A stretch of DNA of 45,231 nt from positions 1-45,231 of the IMG/VR virus record IMGVR_UViG_3300048686_000781. One strand, 5' to 3'. Source of the DNA: a virus. Shown here in pieces: positions 1 through 7,780 of the stretch (its first letter is position 1; each line of letters starts with the position of its first letter). Below the pieces are notes generated by a model that worked only from the letters and a program-made list of their open reading frames with translations, had not been told where the DNA came from and did not search any database. Made by a program: the position numbers and the translations under genes.

Positions 1-1211
1 GCACATCTAACTATTATCATCAGAGTATTCCTGTTGAGACGCGAAACGAACTCTTCCAGAAGTTTATGGAACAGAATCGCGATTACATTGCGCTCTTGGC
101 TCAGGAGTTTGAACGGAAGAAGTCTGCGGAAGTGTATAAGAAATCTAAGATTACCGACACTGGCGATTTGAATCCCACTAAGCTCTATCGGTATAAGCTC
201 TTGGATGATGTGATCTTCAAGAAGCGCATGAAAGTGTACAAAGGCAAGTCCCATGGCATCGTGTTACTCTTAGATAAAAGCGGATCGATGCAGCGACAGA
301 TCAAAGAGTCTATTGAACAGATTTTGATTCTGGCGATGTTTTGCCGAAAGATTGGTGTGCCGTTTGTTGCGTATGGATTCACGTCGCAGCTGAGTGGAAA
401 TCAATATTCCAAAGCACAATGGAATACGCAGTCTGGTGATTTGATCATGAGTAATGTGAGTCTGCGGGAGATTATCAACTCCGAAGTATCTGCGAAAGAT
501 TTTCGTGAGATCATGGAATATCAATTGTTGTTGGCGTCCCTTCATGAGAAGGGGCATGTTCCTAGGGAAGAAGATCTCCAATCAACTCCTCTGAATGAAG
601 CCTTGGTTGCCATGGACCCGATTTTACAGACCTTTCGGCAGCGGACTCGAGTGGATCTGTTGAATCTGATTATTGTCCAGGATGGTGATACGGATGGCAA
701 TACGATCATCTCTCGCGGTGATCGTGGTTCTGATTATATGCGTGTGTATGGGTCCTCTAAAGACTATCGGTATGTGTTGCGGGATCGGGATAGTTCTATG
801 TCTTGGATGATGGATGCTGGCGCGACGAAGCGCACCTCAACTGCAGTTATTCTCAAATGGTTACAGCATCGAACAGGTGTTTGTGTGTTTGGGTTTTATA
901 TTGTTCCTCCGTGTGACATTGGTCATGCATTCAATTATTATGCTGACAAGTATGGAAACAGTGCTGATCCGATGACGGCACCGAAATTGAAGAAGATGTT
1001 TCGTGAGGATCGCTATCTGGAATCGTACACAGATGGATATACACGATTCTGTTTCATTCTTGTTTCTAAAAATGAAGCAGAAGAACTCAATGATATTCTC
1101 AAGACCCAAGACTACACGAAGACGAAACTGGGGAATGCCTTTGCGCAGATGTTCCGCAGAAAGAATACCAACCGTGTCTTGGCCACGAAATTTATTCCGT
1201 TGATTGCATAA
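1..1211 (+). CDS. VWA-domain protein, CobT-like (5' end outside window)
   Basis: The reading frame is open to the left edge: the codons from base 3 to the ATG at 66 continue the protein, so the true start lies outside the window and 66 is probably internal. A von Willebrand A domain is shown by the MIDAS motif D-K-S-G-S at bases 273-287, preceded by a hydrophobic strand (GIVLLL) and followed by strands such as LLNLIIVQDGDTDG. Homologues occur in marine T4-like phages beside a MoxR/CobS-type AAA+ ATPase, as here, resembling the CobS-CobT and MoxR-VWA chaperone pairs that remodel or metallate protein partners. Its phage role is not established. The domain call is firm; the function is open. Confidence 0.8.
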   Translation, partial: TSNYYHQSIPVETRNELFQKFMEQNRDYIALLAQEFERKKSAEVYKKSKITDTGDLNPTKLYRYKLLDDVIFKKRMKVYKGKSHGIVLLLDKSGSMQRQIKESIEQILILAMFCRKIGVPFVAYGFTSQLSGNQYSKAQWNTQSGDLIMSNVSLREIINSEVSAKDFREIMEYQLLLASLHEKGHVPREEDLQSTPLNEALVAMDPILQTFRQRTRVDLLNLIIVQDGDTDGNTIISRGDRGSDYMRVYGSSKDYRYVLRDRDSSMSWMMDAGATKRTSTAVILKWLQHRTGVCVFGFYIVPPCDIGHAFNYYADKYGNSADPMTAPKLKKMFREDRYLESYTDGYTRFCFILVSKNEAEELNDILKTQDYTKTKLGNAFAQMFRRKNTNRVLATKFIPLIA

Positions 1212-1249
1212 GTTATTGATTTGATTAGGGAACTATACCAAGAAAAAAC

Positions 1250-1278
1250 TTGACTGTGTTGCGTGGGTATAGTATAAT
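1250..1278 (+). promoter_or_regulatory. Sigma70-type promoter upstream of the AAA+ ATPase
   Basis: TTGACT at 1250-1255 and TATAAT at 1273-1278 are separated by exactly 17 bases. It lies in the short gap after the VWA gene, and the ATPase start follows 47 bases after the -10 box with the ribosome site AAAGGAGA between them. The -10 context TATAGTATAATAGT is shared with the promoter near 8309. Confidence 0.8.
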
Positions 1279-1324
1279 AGTAGTATAGAGTGAAAGTGGT
1301 TCTTATCTAACTAAAGGAGAGATT

Positions 1325-2458
1325 ATGAAGACCAATGATCGTGAACGTTTTTTGAGTGAGTTACAGAAGCTTCAGTCTTCGATTGTTACGAAGAAGGAAG
1401 TTGTCGCAATTGCAGAGAAACTTGGGATCGGGTATCCTCGATTCTTCCTCAATGATCCCGCCAATAAGGTTAGTTGGGGGAAGTATAAGGTTCCCGTTGA
1501 TGCAGTCGCGTTGGCGAAACCAGCACCGGTGATTCCTATTCATCCCGCACCGACTATGACAAGTGCCGACTCATTGATTCCTGAACAAGTCGCCAATTTT
1601 GTACCATTTGGACATTTTGCTGATATCAAGACGATCATTGCATCACATCAGTTCTATCCTGTGTTTATTACGGGTCACTCTGGTAATGGCAAGACACTGG
1701 CCATTGAACAAGCCTGTGCGCAACTGAAGCGCAAGTTTGTGATTGTCTCAATGACGCCTGAAACTGACGAAGGTGATTTGTTGGGTAACTTTGTGTTGAT
1801 TGATAACACGATGGTCTGGAAAGATGGTCCCGTGACTCGTGCCGCAAAAGAAGGTGCGGTGTTGTGCTTGGATGAAATTGATTATGGTGCCGCGAATTTG
1901 ACGACACTGCAGCGTGTCTTGGAAGGGAAGCCATTCTTACTCAAGAAGAAGAACGAAGTGGTGGCTCCTGCACCTGGATTTACGATCTTTGCGACGGCGA
2001 ATACCAAGGGTCGTGGGTCGGATGATGGTCGGTATATGTACACCAACGTCCTCAATGAAGCGTTTCTGGAACGTTTCCCGATTACACTAGAACAGGATTG
2101 GGCTCCGAAGAATGTCGAGAAGAAGATTGTTCTGAAGGAGTTTGGATTGTTGGGAATCGACGATGAAGCCTTTGCGACGATGTTGATTGATTGGGCTCAG
2201 ATTATTCGTAAGACGTTTACTGATGGTGGGTGTCAGGATGTGATCTCCACTCGGCGTCTGATGCATATTGCAAGAGCGTATGCTATTTTCAAGGATCGAC
2301 TCAAGGCACTGGAATCGTGTTTGAATCGGTTTGATCACGAAACCAAGACGAGTTTCCTGGATCTGTATACGAAGCTGGATGTCACGGTTGCGCCCGTGGC
2401 GAATACCGATCCAACAGTGGAGACACCAATGACTGAACCGACTCCTGCGATTAACTAA
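1325..2458 (+). CDS. MoxR/CobS-like AAA+ ATPase
   Basis: This 377-aa AAA+ ATPase has Walker A GHSGNGKT at residues 117-124 and Walker B with DEID at 183-186. A sensor-1-like FATANTKGRG segment follows, then an arginine-rich stretch (STRRLMHIARAY) typical of the C-terminal lid. The N-terminal ~90 residues are a small phage-type domain, and the C-terminus is a Pro/Thr-rich tail. The start is supported by AAAGGAGA just upstream and a consensus promoter. MoxR/CobS ATPases act with a VWA partner, and that partner is the gene immediately upstream. In aquatic T4-like phages it is often labelled CobS-like, but there is no sign of cobalamin synthesis here, so a chaperone or remodelling role is more likely. 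Confidence 0.85.
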   Translation: MKTNDRERFLSELQKLQSSIVTKKEVVAIAEKLGIGYPRFFLNDPANKVSWGKYKVPVDAVALAKPAPVIPIHPAPTMTSADSLIPEQVANFVPFGHFADIKTIIASHQFYPVFITGHSGNGKTLAIEQACAQLKRKFVIVSMTPETDEGDLLGNFVLIDNTMVWKDGPVTRAAKEGAVLCLDEIDYGAANLTTLQRVLEGKPFLLKKKNEVVAPAPGFTIFATANTKGRGSDDGRYMYTNVLNEAFLERFPITLEQDWAPKNVEKKIVLKEFGLLGIDDEAFATMLIDWAQIIRKTFTDGGCQDVISTRRLMHIARAYAIFKDRLKALESCLNRFDHETKTSFLDLYTKLDVTVAPVANTDPTVETPMTEPTPAIN

Positions 2459-2466
2459 AAGAACAC

Positions 2467-2543
2467 GGGACGACCCCTTGGATATGGTCTGGTCAACTGT
2501 ATTCTCGCTCCTTTCCCCAGACAACTGGGTTTTGGGTCGTCCC
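2467..2543 (+). other. Structured intergenic element: long-range stem with terminator-like inner hairpin
   Basis: GGGACGACCC (2467-2476) is perfectly complementary to GGGTCGTCCC (2534-2543), giving a 10-bp outer stem. Inside it, CCCAG-ACAA-CTGGG followed by TTTT (2516-2533) forms a small terminator-like hairpin. An alternative pairing, GTCTGG (2487-2492) with CCAGAC (2517-2522), would exclude that hairpin. It fills most of the gap after the ATPase gene. It could be a transcript-end structure, an attenuator or a small RNA. The pairing is seen directly; the role is inferred. Confidence 0.5.
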
Positions 2544-2563
2544 ACCTTCCTATACATACTAGT

Positions 2564-2767
2564 ATGAAACCTGTGCTGACCCCAGTAGAATTTTCTCGAT
2601 TGATTGATAGTTATACACTTATGTGTATCGGCCAGCAATCTGAACTTCATACACTTAAACAACGGGTCATCGATGCGTATACGAATCTTTATTCTCAACT
2701 TCCACAATTAAATGATTCTCTCAAAGGTGGAGATTATGATTCGCGAAATGATACTGAAACAAATTGA
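2564..2767 (+). CDS. Hypothetical protein, 67 aa
   Basis: This short reading frame encodes a 67-aa, largely helical protein (LTPVEFSRLIDSYTL, LHTLKQRVIDAYTNL) with no recognised domain. Its ATG sits in a 12-base palindrome, CATACTAGTATG (2555-2566), and no clear Shine-Dalgarno sequence precedes it. It overlaps the better-supported gene starting at 2736 by 32 bases. It is likely real because the space would otherwise be empty in a packed genome, but it is the weakest call in this area. Confidence 0.45.
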   Translation: MKPVLTPVEFSRLIDSYTLMCIGQQSELHTLKQRVIDAYTNLYSQLPQLNDSLKGGDYDSRNDTETN

Positions 2768-2936
2768 ATACGAATGCATGGAGGGTATACATACCTATCA
2801 CACCTGTATCTATTGTGGTATGAATCCCACTCGTGGTGAACGTTGTGCTGAATGTTGGCGAAAGATTCTCACAATAATGGATGAACGAATAGATCAAGAT
2901 GAAATTGATGAACCTGATGCAGTGGATGGCTGTTGA
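2736..2936 (+). CDS. Small zinc-ribbon-like protein, 66 aa
   Basis: A start at 2736 is preferred over the in-frame ATG at 2712 because AAAGGTGGAG (2723-2732) lies just upstream of 2736. The protein has CIYC and CAEC knuckles 10 residues apart, with two further cysteines or histidines nearby (HTYHTC), suggesting one zinc site. The C-terminus is acidic (DERIDQDEIDEPDAVDGC). No specific family is recognised. It may bind nucleic acid or a protein partner. Confidence 0.6.
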   Translation: MIREMILKQIEYECMEGIHTYHTCIYCGMNPTRGERCAECWRKILTIMDERIDQDEIDEPDAVDGC

Positions 2937-2952
2937 TTATAAAGGAGTGTTT

Positions 2953-3510
2953 ATGATGTGGCAGATGAGAGTGATGATCATGGGATTGGTATTGGGACTC
3001 AGTGGATGTAGTGCGTTGTCTTCTTCAACGACTCCACCAGAATGGGTTGAGAAGGGATCGGGGGTTCTTTCTAAGAATGATCCTAAGAGTCTGTATGGAG
3101 TGGGAACCGTGACGGGTATTCGGAATGTAGGTCTTGCTTGGGAAACTGCGGAGAATCGCGCTCGGGCAGAACTCGTTCGAACAATTTCAACGTCCATGGG
3201 CTATCTGATGCGTGATTATGCAGCCTCAGTTAGTCAGTTGGAAGGACGAACAGTTGATGAACAGTCTATTGAACGAGGCATTCGTACTTTCTCTTCGATG
3301 ACACTGAATGGAGTTCGGATCTATGATCGTCATATGGATCCAACGACACATAGTTATTCAGTGACCGTTCGGTTGAATCTTGATGAGTTTCAACAGACAC
3401 TTCAGGAGATGAAGCAACTAAATCCAAAAGTTCGTGAGTATATTCAGAAGAATGCAGAAAAGATGTTTGAACGTTTGGATCAAGAAGAAGCGAAGCGAGG
3501 TCAACCATGA
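2953..3510 (+). CDS. LPP20-family-like lipoprotein
   Basis: With the start at 2953 (AAAGGAGT at 2941-2948 just upstream) the 185-aa product begins with a lipoprotein signal: a short basic segment, a hydrophobic core (MIMGLVLGL) and the lipobox L-S-G-C, with Cys19 as the lipidated residue. The mature part (PPEWVEKG, YGVGTVTG, AENRARAELVRTIST, then an amphipathic region and YSVTVRLNLDEF) matches the pattern of LPP20/LPP20-like bacterial envelope lipoproteins. Position +2 is serine, which favours the outer membrane in Gram-negatives. It overlaps the next membrane-protein gene by four bases. A phage-coded envelope lipoprotein could act in superinfection exclusion or lysis; that is inference. Confidence 0.7.
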   Translation: MMWQMRVMIMGLVLGLSGCSALSSSTTPPEWVEKGSGVLSKNDPKSLYGVGTVTGIRNVGLAWETAENRARAELVRTISTSMGYLMRDYAASVSQLEGRTVDEQSIERGIRTFSSMTLNGVRIYDRHMDPTTHSYSVTVRLNLDEFQQTLQEMKQLNPKVREYIQKNAEKMFERLDQEEAKRGQP

Positions 3511-3710
3511 ATGATATCATCATCTATGTGATCGGAATTATTGCAATGATGATTATATTGAGTCCCGTTATCATTTTTCTGTTATATCTTTCTGTGCTGA
3601 TTGCGTCAATGTTAGTTTTATTTTTTATCTATGGTGGGATTGGTGCGCCTTGGCATATTCTAAGAAAGTTGACACATTCCAAGCGATCATCAATTCATTA
3701 TAACTTATAA
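3507..3710 (+). CDS. Small membrane protein, 67 aa
   Basis: About 50 of 67 residues are hydrophobic and form two closely spaced membrane segments (about residues 3-24 and 26-48), followed by a basic C-terminal tail (RKLTHSKRSS). The ATG overlaps the stop of the lipoprotein gene in ATGA, suggesting translational coupling and a shared envelope role. No family is recognised. It is not obviously a holin because it lies far from the SleB-type hydrolase, but that cannot be excluded. Confidence 0.65.
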   Translation: MNDIIIYVIGIIAMMIILSPVIIFLLYLSVLIASMLVLFFIYGGIGAPWHILRKLTHSKRSSIHYNL

Positions 3711-3713
3711 ATA
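3706..3713 (+). promoter_or_regulatory. T4-type late promoter motif TATAAATA
   Basis: An exact TATAAATA overlaps the stop codon of the membrane-protein gene and stands 10 bases before the next ATG. In T4 this octamer alone defines late promoters, with initiation about six bases downstream of it. That would leave a very short leader containing AGGATAG. Confidence 0.4.
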
Positions 3714-3723
3714 AGGATAGTGT

Positions 3724-3978
3724 ATGCCAACCTATACCTTTCGTCATAAAGAGTCGGGTGACGTTCTAGAAACATTTCTCACGATGTCTGCACGTGAAAC
3801 GTTTCTCACGGAACATCCTGAGTATGAACAAGTGATTCTTGAAGCTCCAGCGGTTGGTGATCCTGCTGCACTTGGTTATCAAAAGCCTCCCACCGATTTT
3901 ATGAAGTATGTTCGCGACCCGATCATTGCGCGTAACCGTGGGCGCAAGGCTCGAACACAAGCACCACGGGAATTATAA
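3724..3978 (+). CDS. Conserved T4-like phage protein, 84 aa
   Basis: The protein opens with MPTYTFRHKESGDVLE, a beta-hairpin pattern like the FmdB-type zinc ribbon N-terminus but without its cysteines. It continues with an ExFLxxHPEYEQVI helix region and a P-A-A-L-G-Y-Q-K-P-P segment. Similar short proteins are widespread in aquatic T4-like phages, with no assigned function. The start is supported by AAGGATAG a few bases upstream. The C-terminal tail is strongly basic (ARNRGRKARTQAPREL). Confidence 0.6.
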   Translation: MPTYTFRHKESGDVLETFLTMSARETFLTEHPEYEQVILEAPAVGDPAALGYQKPPTDFMKYVRDPIIARNRGRKARTQAPREL

Positions 3979-4050
3979 TGCGTATGAGATATATTCATAT
4001 TATGAGTGAACGACCGTCAACCTCAATCCCAACTCTCCTGTGGAGGTGTC

Positions 4051-4761
4051 ATGGGCAAGAAAAAAGTGTTGATCGAAGTTCCTCAACCACTCTCACTCGT
4101 TTCCATTCAACCACTCACCGAACATCAACAACAAACTTTTCATGCATGGCGTGAAGGACAGCATCTTGTTCTCTCAGGTGATGCTGGCACAGGTAAGACG
4201 TTCATTTCTCTCTATCTCGCACTTAGACAAGTTCTAAAAAAAGATTCAGAATATAATCAAGTCATTATTATCCGATCTATTGTGCCCTCAAGAGAAGTCG
4301 GCTATCTTCCAGGTTCTCTCAAAGAAAAGATCAGCGTTTATGAAGAACCATATAAGTATATCTGTAATCAGCTGTTGAATCGTGGTGATGGCTATGAACT
4401 CTTGAAGAATAAACTTCAACTTAGTTTTCAAACCACCTCATACTTGCGCGGCATGACATTTGAAAATTGCATTGTACTGATTGATGAAATTCAGAATCTA
4501 TCATACGGAGAATTGGCGACGGTCGTAACACGCATTGGTAAGGACTGTCGTTTGATTTTCTGTGGCGACACGAAACAATCTGATCTCTGGAGGCCAGAAG
4601 AACGCAACGGCATTCATCATTTCTTGAGTATTTTGCATCGCATGGAGTCGGTCACCAAAGTAGATTTTGATGTCAATGACGTGGTGCGGTCTGGATTTGT
4701 TAAAGAATTTTTATGCGCGCAAGAATCCTATCGAAAAGAACACGCCTATTGCGCTGCATAA
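4051..4761 (+). CDS. phoH: PhoH-like ATPase
   Basis: The 236-aa protein has Walker A GDAGTGKT at residues 43-50 and Walker B with DEIQ at 145-148. It also has the PhoH-family segments RSIVPSREVGYLPGSLKEK, SYLRGMTFENC and RLIFCGDTKQSD. A start at 4051 is preferred over the GTG at 4006 because GGAGGT lies at 4042-4047 and the upstream residues look non-coding. PhoH-like ATPases are common in T4-like phages; many contain an RNA-helicase-type core, but their phage role is unsettled. It precedes the promoter of the modification operon and is probably the last gene of the upstream unit. Confidence 0.9.
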   Translation: MGKKKVLIEVPQPLSLVSIQPLTEHQQQTFHAWREGQHLVLSGDAGTGKTFISLYLALRQVLKKDSEYNQVIIIRSIVPSREVGYLPGSLKEKISVYEEPYKYICNQLLNRGDGYELLKNKLQLSFQTTSYLRGMTFENCIVLIDEIQNLSYGELATVVTRIGKDCRLIFCGDTKQSDLWRPEERNGIHHFLSILHRMESVTKVDFDVNDVVRSGFVKEFLCAQESYRKEHAYCAA

Positions 4762-4764
4762 AAT

Positions 4765-4793
4765 TTGACATTTGTTTTGTGTTCACGTATAGT
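4765..4793 (+). promoter_or_regulatory. Sigma70-type promoter for the modification operon
   Basis: TTGACA (4765-4770) and TATAGT (4788-4793) are separated by 17 bases, directly between the phoH stop and the dioxygenase start at 4823. A GAGGTG ribosome site follows. The -35 box is a perfect consensus, so host RNA polymerase should use it early. Confidence 0.8.
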
Positions 4794-4822
4794 AGTGATA
4801 TATTTTTCTTGATGAGGTGATT

Positions 4823-6220
4823 ATGAAAGGGATTGATCCAACTCGGTATTGTGAGACGCGTGATGGTGATGTGACCGTATTGACAGCGAGGTTCTGGGAT
4901 AAAAAGGCTGAACAGAAACTCGGTCAGTTTTTGACTGATGCAGATTACGATGTCTTGATAGAAGAGAATTGCGATTTTTACGCTCCCTCTTTTGGCTGCG
5001 GGGATCTTGCCTGTGGAGGTCCCTGCGGCAACAGCGAAGATAATATCATCTTCAAACTTCGCCGAAACGTCTTTACATCCTCAGAGCAACAGGGTGCCTA
5101 TGAAGGATTGGTGGGTGCAGCCCAGCAATCTCAAAATCGTGGTATTGCGGCAGGTCCTAAATCAGAAAAGCTTGATAATCGCGATTGGGTCACTGATCAG
5201 CAGATGGCGATTATGGATCATATTATTGACCGTGTGAATGGGAAGCTCTATGACACCACTGGTGATTTAGACCGTCTCATCAACGATTTCCATAACGCTG
5301 AAACAACAAGAGGATGGGTTTGGTTGCGGTCAAAGATTTCTGATGCAGGGTACAACTACGAATCATTCTTCAAAGATAAGATTGAAGAGTGGAAAGGGAT
5401 GACGCTTGAACAGGCTGCAAAAGATGCCACACTCATCAAGAAAACATTTATCTCGCATACCACTTATGCCAATGGCGTCTTATCGGGGATTGCAGGATTC
5501 TTTGATCGGTATCCTCGTATTCCATATGGTCGTGCCACATCATACACCCAACACAATCGCGAACTGTATGAACAGTGCTACCCATTTATGATCAAGTTGG
5601 CGGACGAATTCAAGCGATTGCTTCCGCGACGATTTGCCGCTCAAGAATCTTGTGCGAATCGTCTCGATTCGCGGTTCCGTGTAGCAGGACATAAGACCCC
5701 ATTTACCACGATCACTGTCAACAAGAACTTCCGAACCGCTGCGCACCGAGACGCAGGTGATCTGAGCGAAGGTTTCTCCAATTTGACGGTTGTCGCAAAA
5801 GAGAAGAACTGGAGTGGTGGGTATTTGGTATTGCCAGAGTTCCGTGTGGCAGTGAATATTCGCCCAGGAGATCTTTTACTCATCAATAATCACCAAGGTA
5901 TTCACGGAAATACCGAAATTCTTCCTCCTAAGGGGAAAAATTTAGACGAAATGGAACGCATTTCATTGGTGTGCTATTTCCGCGAAAAAATGTTGGATCT
6001 TGGTAGTTGGGAATATGAGCATGCTCGTTATGATTTTGTTGAATCTCGAAGGTTGAATAAACAACACCCATTGTGGCGCCCATTGTGGAATGGAGTCTCA
6101 GAAGGGATGTATCATTCTCAAGAATGGTATGAGTTTCTTGAACAGAAACTCGGCGAGGATGTTCTCAAGCAATATCATCCAGAATCGATTCAAACACAAA
6201 CGCTTGAAGGATTCTTTTGA
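4823..6220 (+). CDS. TET/JBP-like Fe(II)/2-oxoglutarate dioxygenase
   Basis: The 465-aa protein carries the iron-binding H-x-D of the double-stranded beta-helix dioxygenases at H308-R309-D310, inside TVNKNFRTAAHRDAGD. The distal histidine is H357 or more likely H361 (HGN), after GGYLVLPEFRVAVNIRPGDLLL. A following arginine (MERISLVCYF) fits the 2-oxoglutarate contact. The HxD context and GGY-P-E/G-V-GDxL pattern resemble the TET/JBP group, which oxidises the methyl of thymine or 5-methylcytosine in DNA. The N-terminal ~290 residues are family-specific and include a Cys-rich CGDLACGGPCG loop. The start at 4823 has GAGGTG upstream and is preferred to the GTG at 4817. It heads an operon of DNA-modification genes. 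The base it oxidises is inferred. Confidence 0.75.
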   Translation: MKGIDPTRYCETRDGDVTVLTARFWDKKAEQKLGQFLTDADYDVLIEENCDFYAPSFGCGDLACGGPCGNSEDNIIFKLRRNVFTSSEQQGAYEGLVGAAQQSQNRGIAAGPKSEKLDNRDWVTDQQMAIMDHIIDRVNGKLYDTTGDLDRLINDFHNAETTRGWVWLRSKISDAGYNYESFFKDKIEEWKGMTLEQAAKDATLIKKTFISHTTYANGVLSGIAGFFDRYPRIPYGRATSYTQHNRELYEQCYPFMIKLADEFKRLLPRRFAAQESCANRLDSRFRVAGHKTPFTTITVNKNFRTAAHRDAGDLSEGFSNLTVVAKEKNWSGGYLVLPEFRVAVNIRPGDLLLINNHQGIHGNTEILPPKGKNLDEMERISLVCYFREKMLDLGSWEYEHARYDFVESRRLNKQHPLWRPLWNGVSEGMYHSQEWYEFLEQKLGEDVLKQYHPESIQTQTLEGFF

Positions 6221-6909
6221 TGTGTGGTGTGATCGGGGTGGTGCTTCACCACCCCACCGTGGAAGATTATTCTTTACTCACCCGCATCTTTCATGAGTCA
6301 AAGATTCGCGGGATGCACGCAACAGGATTTACATACCTTCAGAACGATGTTCTTCATACTGAACGCTATGCAAAACCTGCCACTCAGTGTGTGTTTGATT
6401 TCCCGTCGTATGTGAATGAAGATGGAACTCTGTATCTGATTGGACATTGTCGATACTCAACAAGTGATCTACTATATAATCAACCGATTGTATCAGATCA
6501 ACTATCACTTGTCCATAATGGAGTGGTCTCTCAAGAACTTCCTGAGAACTGGCATGAGTTGTATGGGTACCGCTGTGATACAAAAAATGACACGGAACTC
6601 ATTCTTCGAACAGTTGAAGAGAATGAATCACCGTTATTGAAATGGCGAAGCGCATCAATTTCAGTCTGTGAACTGTACCGCGATCGAACATTTCGGGTCT
6701 ATAGAAATGGAAAGCGACCAGTATATCTCAGCACTCGCCCAAATGGTTTCATAATTACCTCGACTGCAGATATTGCTCGACGAGCGGGATGCGAAACTGC
6801 AGAACCGTGCCCAATGAATTGTTATTTGACTATTACACCTGATATGACCCTCACGAAACAGTATATTGACACAGGCGATCGTGATTTACAAGGAGTAGAA
6901 TATGCGTAA
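6220..6909 (+). CDS. Class II (Ntn) glutamine amidotransferase
   Basis: The ATG at 6220 (overlapping the previous stop in TGATG) makes cysteine residue 2, as required for an N-terminal nucleophile hydrolase once Met is removed: MCGVIGVV. Further family marks are the RGMHATGFTY segment (equivalent to the RGxDxxG motif), GHCRYST (GHxRxAT) and the LVHNG strand. The enzyme would release ammonia from glutamine. At 229 aa it is a stand-alone amidotransferase domain, so it needs a synthetase partner. The next gene, which overlaps it by eight bases, is an amidoligase and is the obvious candidate. The enzyme class is firm and the pathway inferred. Confidence 0.85.
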   Translation: MCGVIGVVLHHPTVEDYSLLTRIFHESKIRGMHATGFTYLQNDVLHTERYAKPATQCVFDFPSYVNEDGTLYLIGHCRYSTSDLLYNQPIVSDQLSLVHNGVVSQELPENWHELYGYRCDTKNDTELILRTVEENESPLLKWRSASISVCELYRDRTFRVYRNGKRPVYLSTRPNGFIITSTADIARRAGCETAEPCPMNCYLTITPDMTLTKQYIDTGDRDLQGVEYA

Positions 6910-7780
6910 GTATTCATCAAATGAGTGGACCTGGGGATATGAGATTGAGTGGGGTGATATTGATCGGCGGCTTACCATCCCAGATCATCTAGGAGCATGG
7001 GAACACGCAGAAACAGACATTGTGAATATTCACGAACCCTACAAGTATGTGGCGTGTGATCCATTGGGACAATCCCCGTATATGGGCGGCGAAGTGAATA
7101 CCAAGCCTACCAAAACTTGGAGCGAACAAACTGATCGCATTATGGAGTTGCATCAGTTCTTTGTCTCACATGGGAACACACCATCATCATCATGCGTAAA
7201 CCATGGGCATCTTCACGTCTATGTGCCAGGTTTGAAGGATGACGTAGAGGCATTGAAACGACTGGTTGCATATATCAAAGATAATCAACATTTGACGATC
7301 CAACGGTGTTATGGGTTTCTTGAGCATTCAGACATGAAGAATTGCGCAGGGGCAAAAATGTATTTGAAATATGATGGCGGTCGCCCGATGCCTGATTATA
7401 TGTGTAACAATATTATCACGCTCACCGACAGCTTTGAACGGTTTATCAAACTGCATGCAGCAGGGAAAGATGGCGTTTCGATGGGACGCCCATTCCGATA
7501 TGCGATCAACACCTATTGTATGAAACATACCGGAACGATTGAATTTCGATGCTTCCGCTCGACGACTCAACGCGACCAGATTGCTTCGCAGTTTCGATTT
7601 GTGGAACGGTTTATTGATGCTGCGTTGAATGGGGGTCCATCAGTAGATGAGATTTTTGCAGCTGATTCATTTTCGTTTCCTCCATTCATTTGGAACCGAG
7701 AGGAGTATGTGGGATGGATTCAGACCAAATATGATAAATCACGAGGTCATAAACAACGCCAGTACCATGATGTTGCGTAA
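6902..7780 (+). CDS. Amidoligase (COOH-NH2 ligase family)
   Basis: The 292-aa protein matches the amidoligase pattern of the glutamine-synthetase/GCS-like ATP-dependent ligases. It has an N-terminal W-G-Y-E-I-E acidic metal-binding motif (E14, E16), a GGEVNTKPT segment, a histidine cluster H101-G-H103-L-H105, and a late T-I-E214-F-R216 motif. Such enzymes join a carboxylate to an amine using ATP and have been described next to class II amidotransferases and GNATs, as seen here. AAGGAG at 6890-6895 supports the ATG at 6902. In this operon it may make an aminoacyl or peptide-like group to be attached to DNA, or amidate one already attached; either is inference. Confidence 0.8.
   Translation: MRKYSSNEWTWGYEIEWGDIDRRLTIPDHLGAWEHAETDIVNIHEPYKYVACDPLGQSPYMGGEVNTKPTKTWSEQTDRIMELHQFFVSHGNTPSSSCVNHGHLHVYVPGLKDDVEALKRLVAYIKDNQHLTIQRCYGFLEHSDMKNCAGAKMYLKYDGGRPMPDYMCNNIITLTDSFERFIKLHAAGKDGVSMGRPFRYAINTYCMKHTGTIEFRCFRSTTQRDQIASQFRFVERFIDAALNGGPSVDEIFAADSFSFPPFIWNREEYVGWIQTKYDKSRGHKQRQYHDVA

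Noticed and set aside
2087-2707. 206-aa minus-strand reading frame
   Set aside because: It is antisense to the AAA+ gene and runs through the structured gap and the following small ORF, with no ribosome site and no family features.
4006-4050. GTG start that adds 15 residues to PhoH
   Set aside because: The added residues are unlike the family, and GGAGGT supports 4051.
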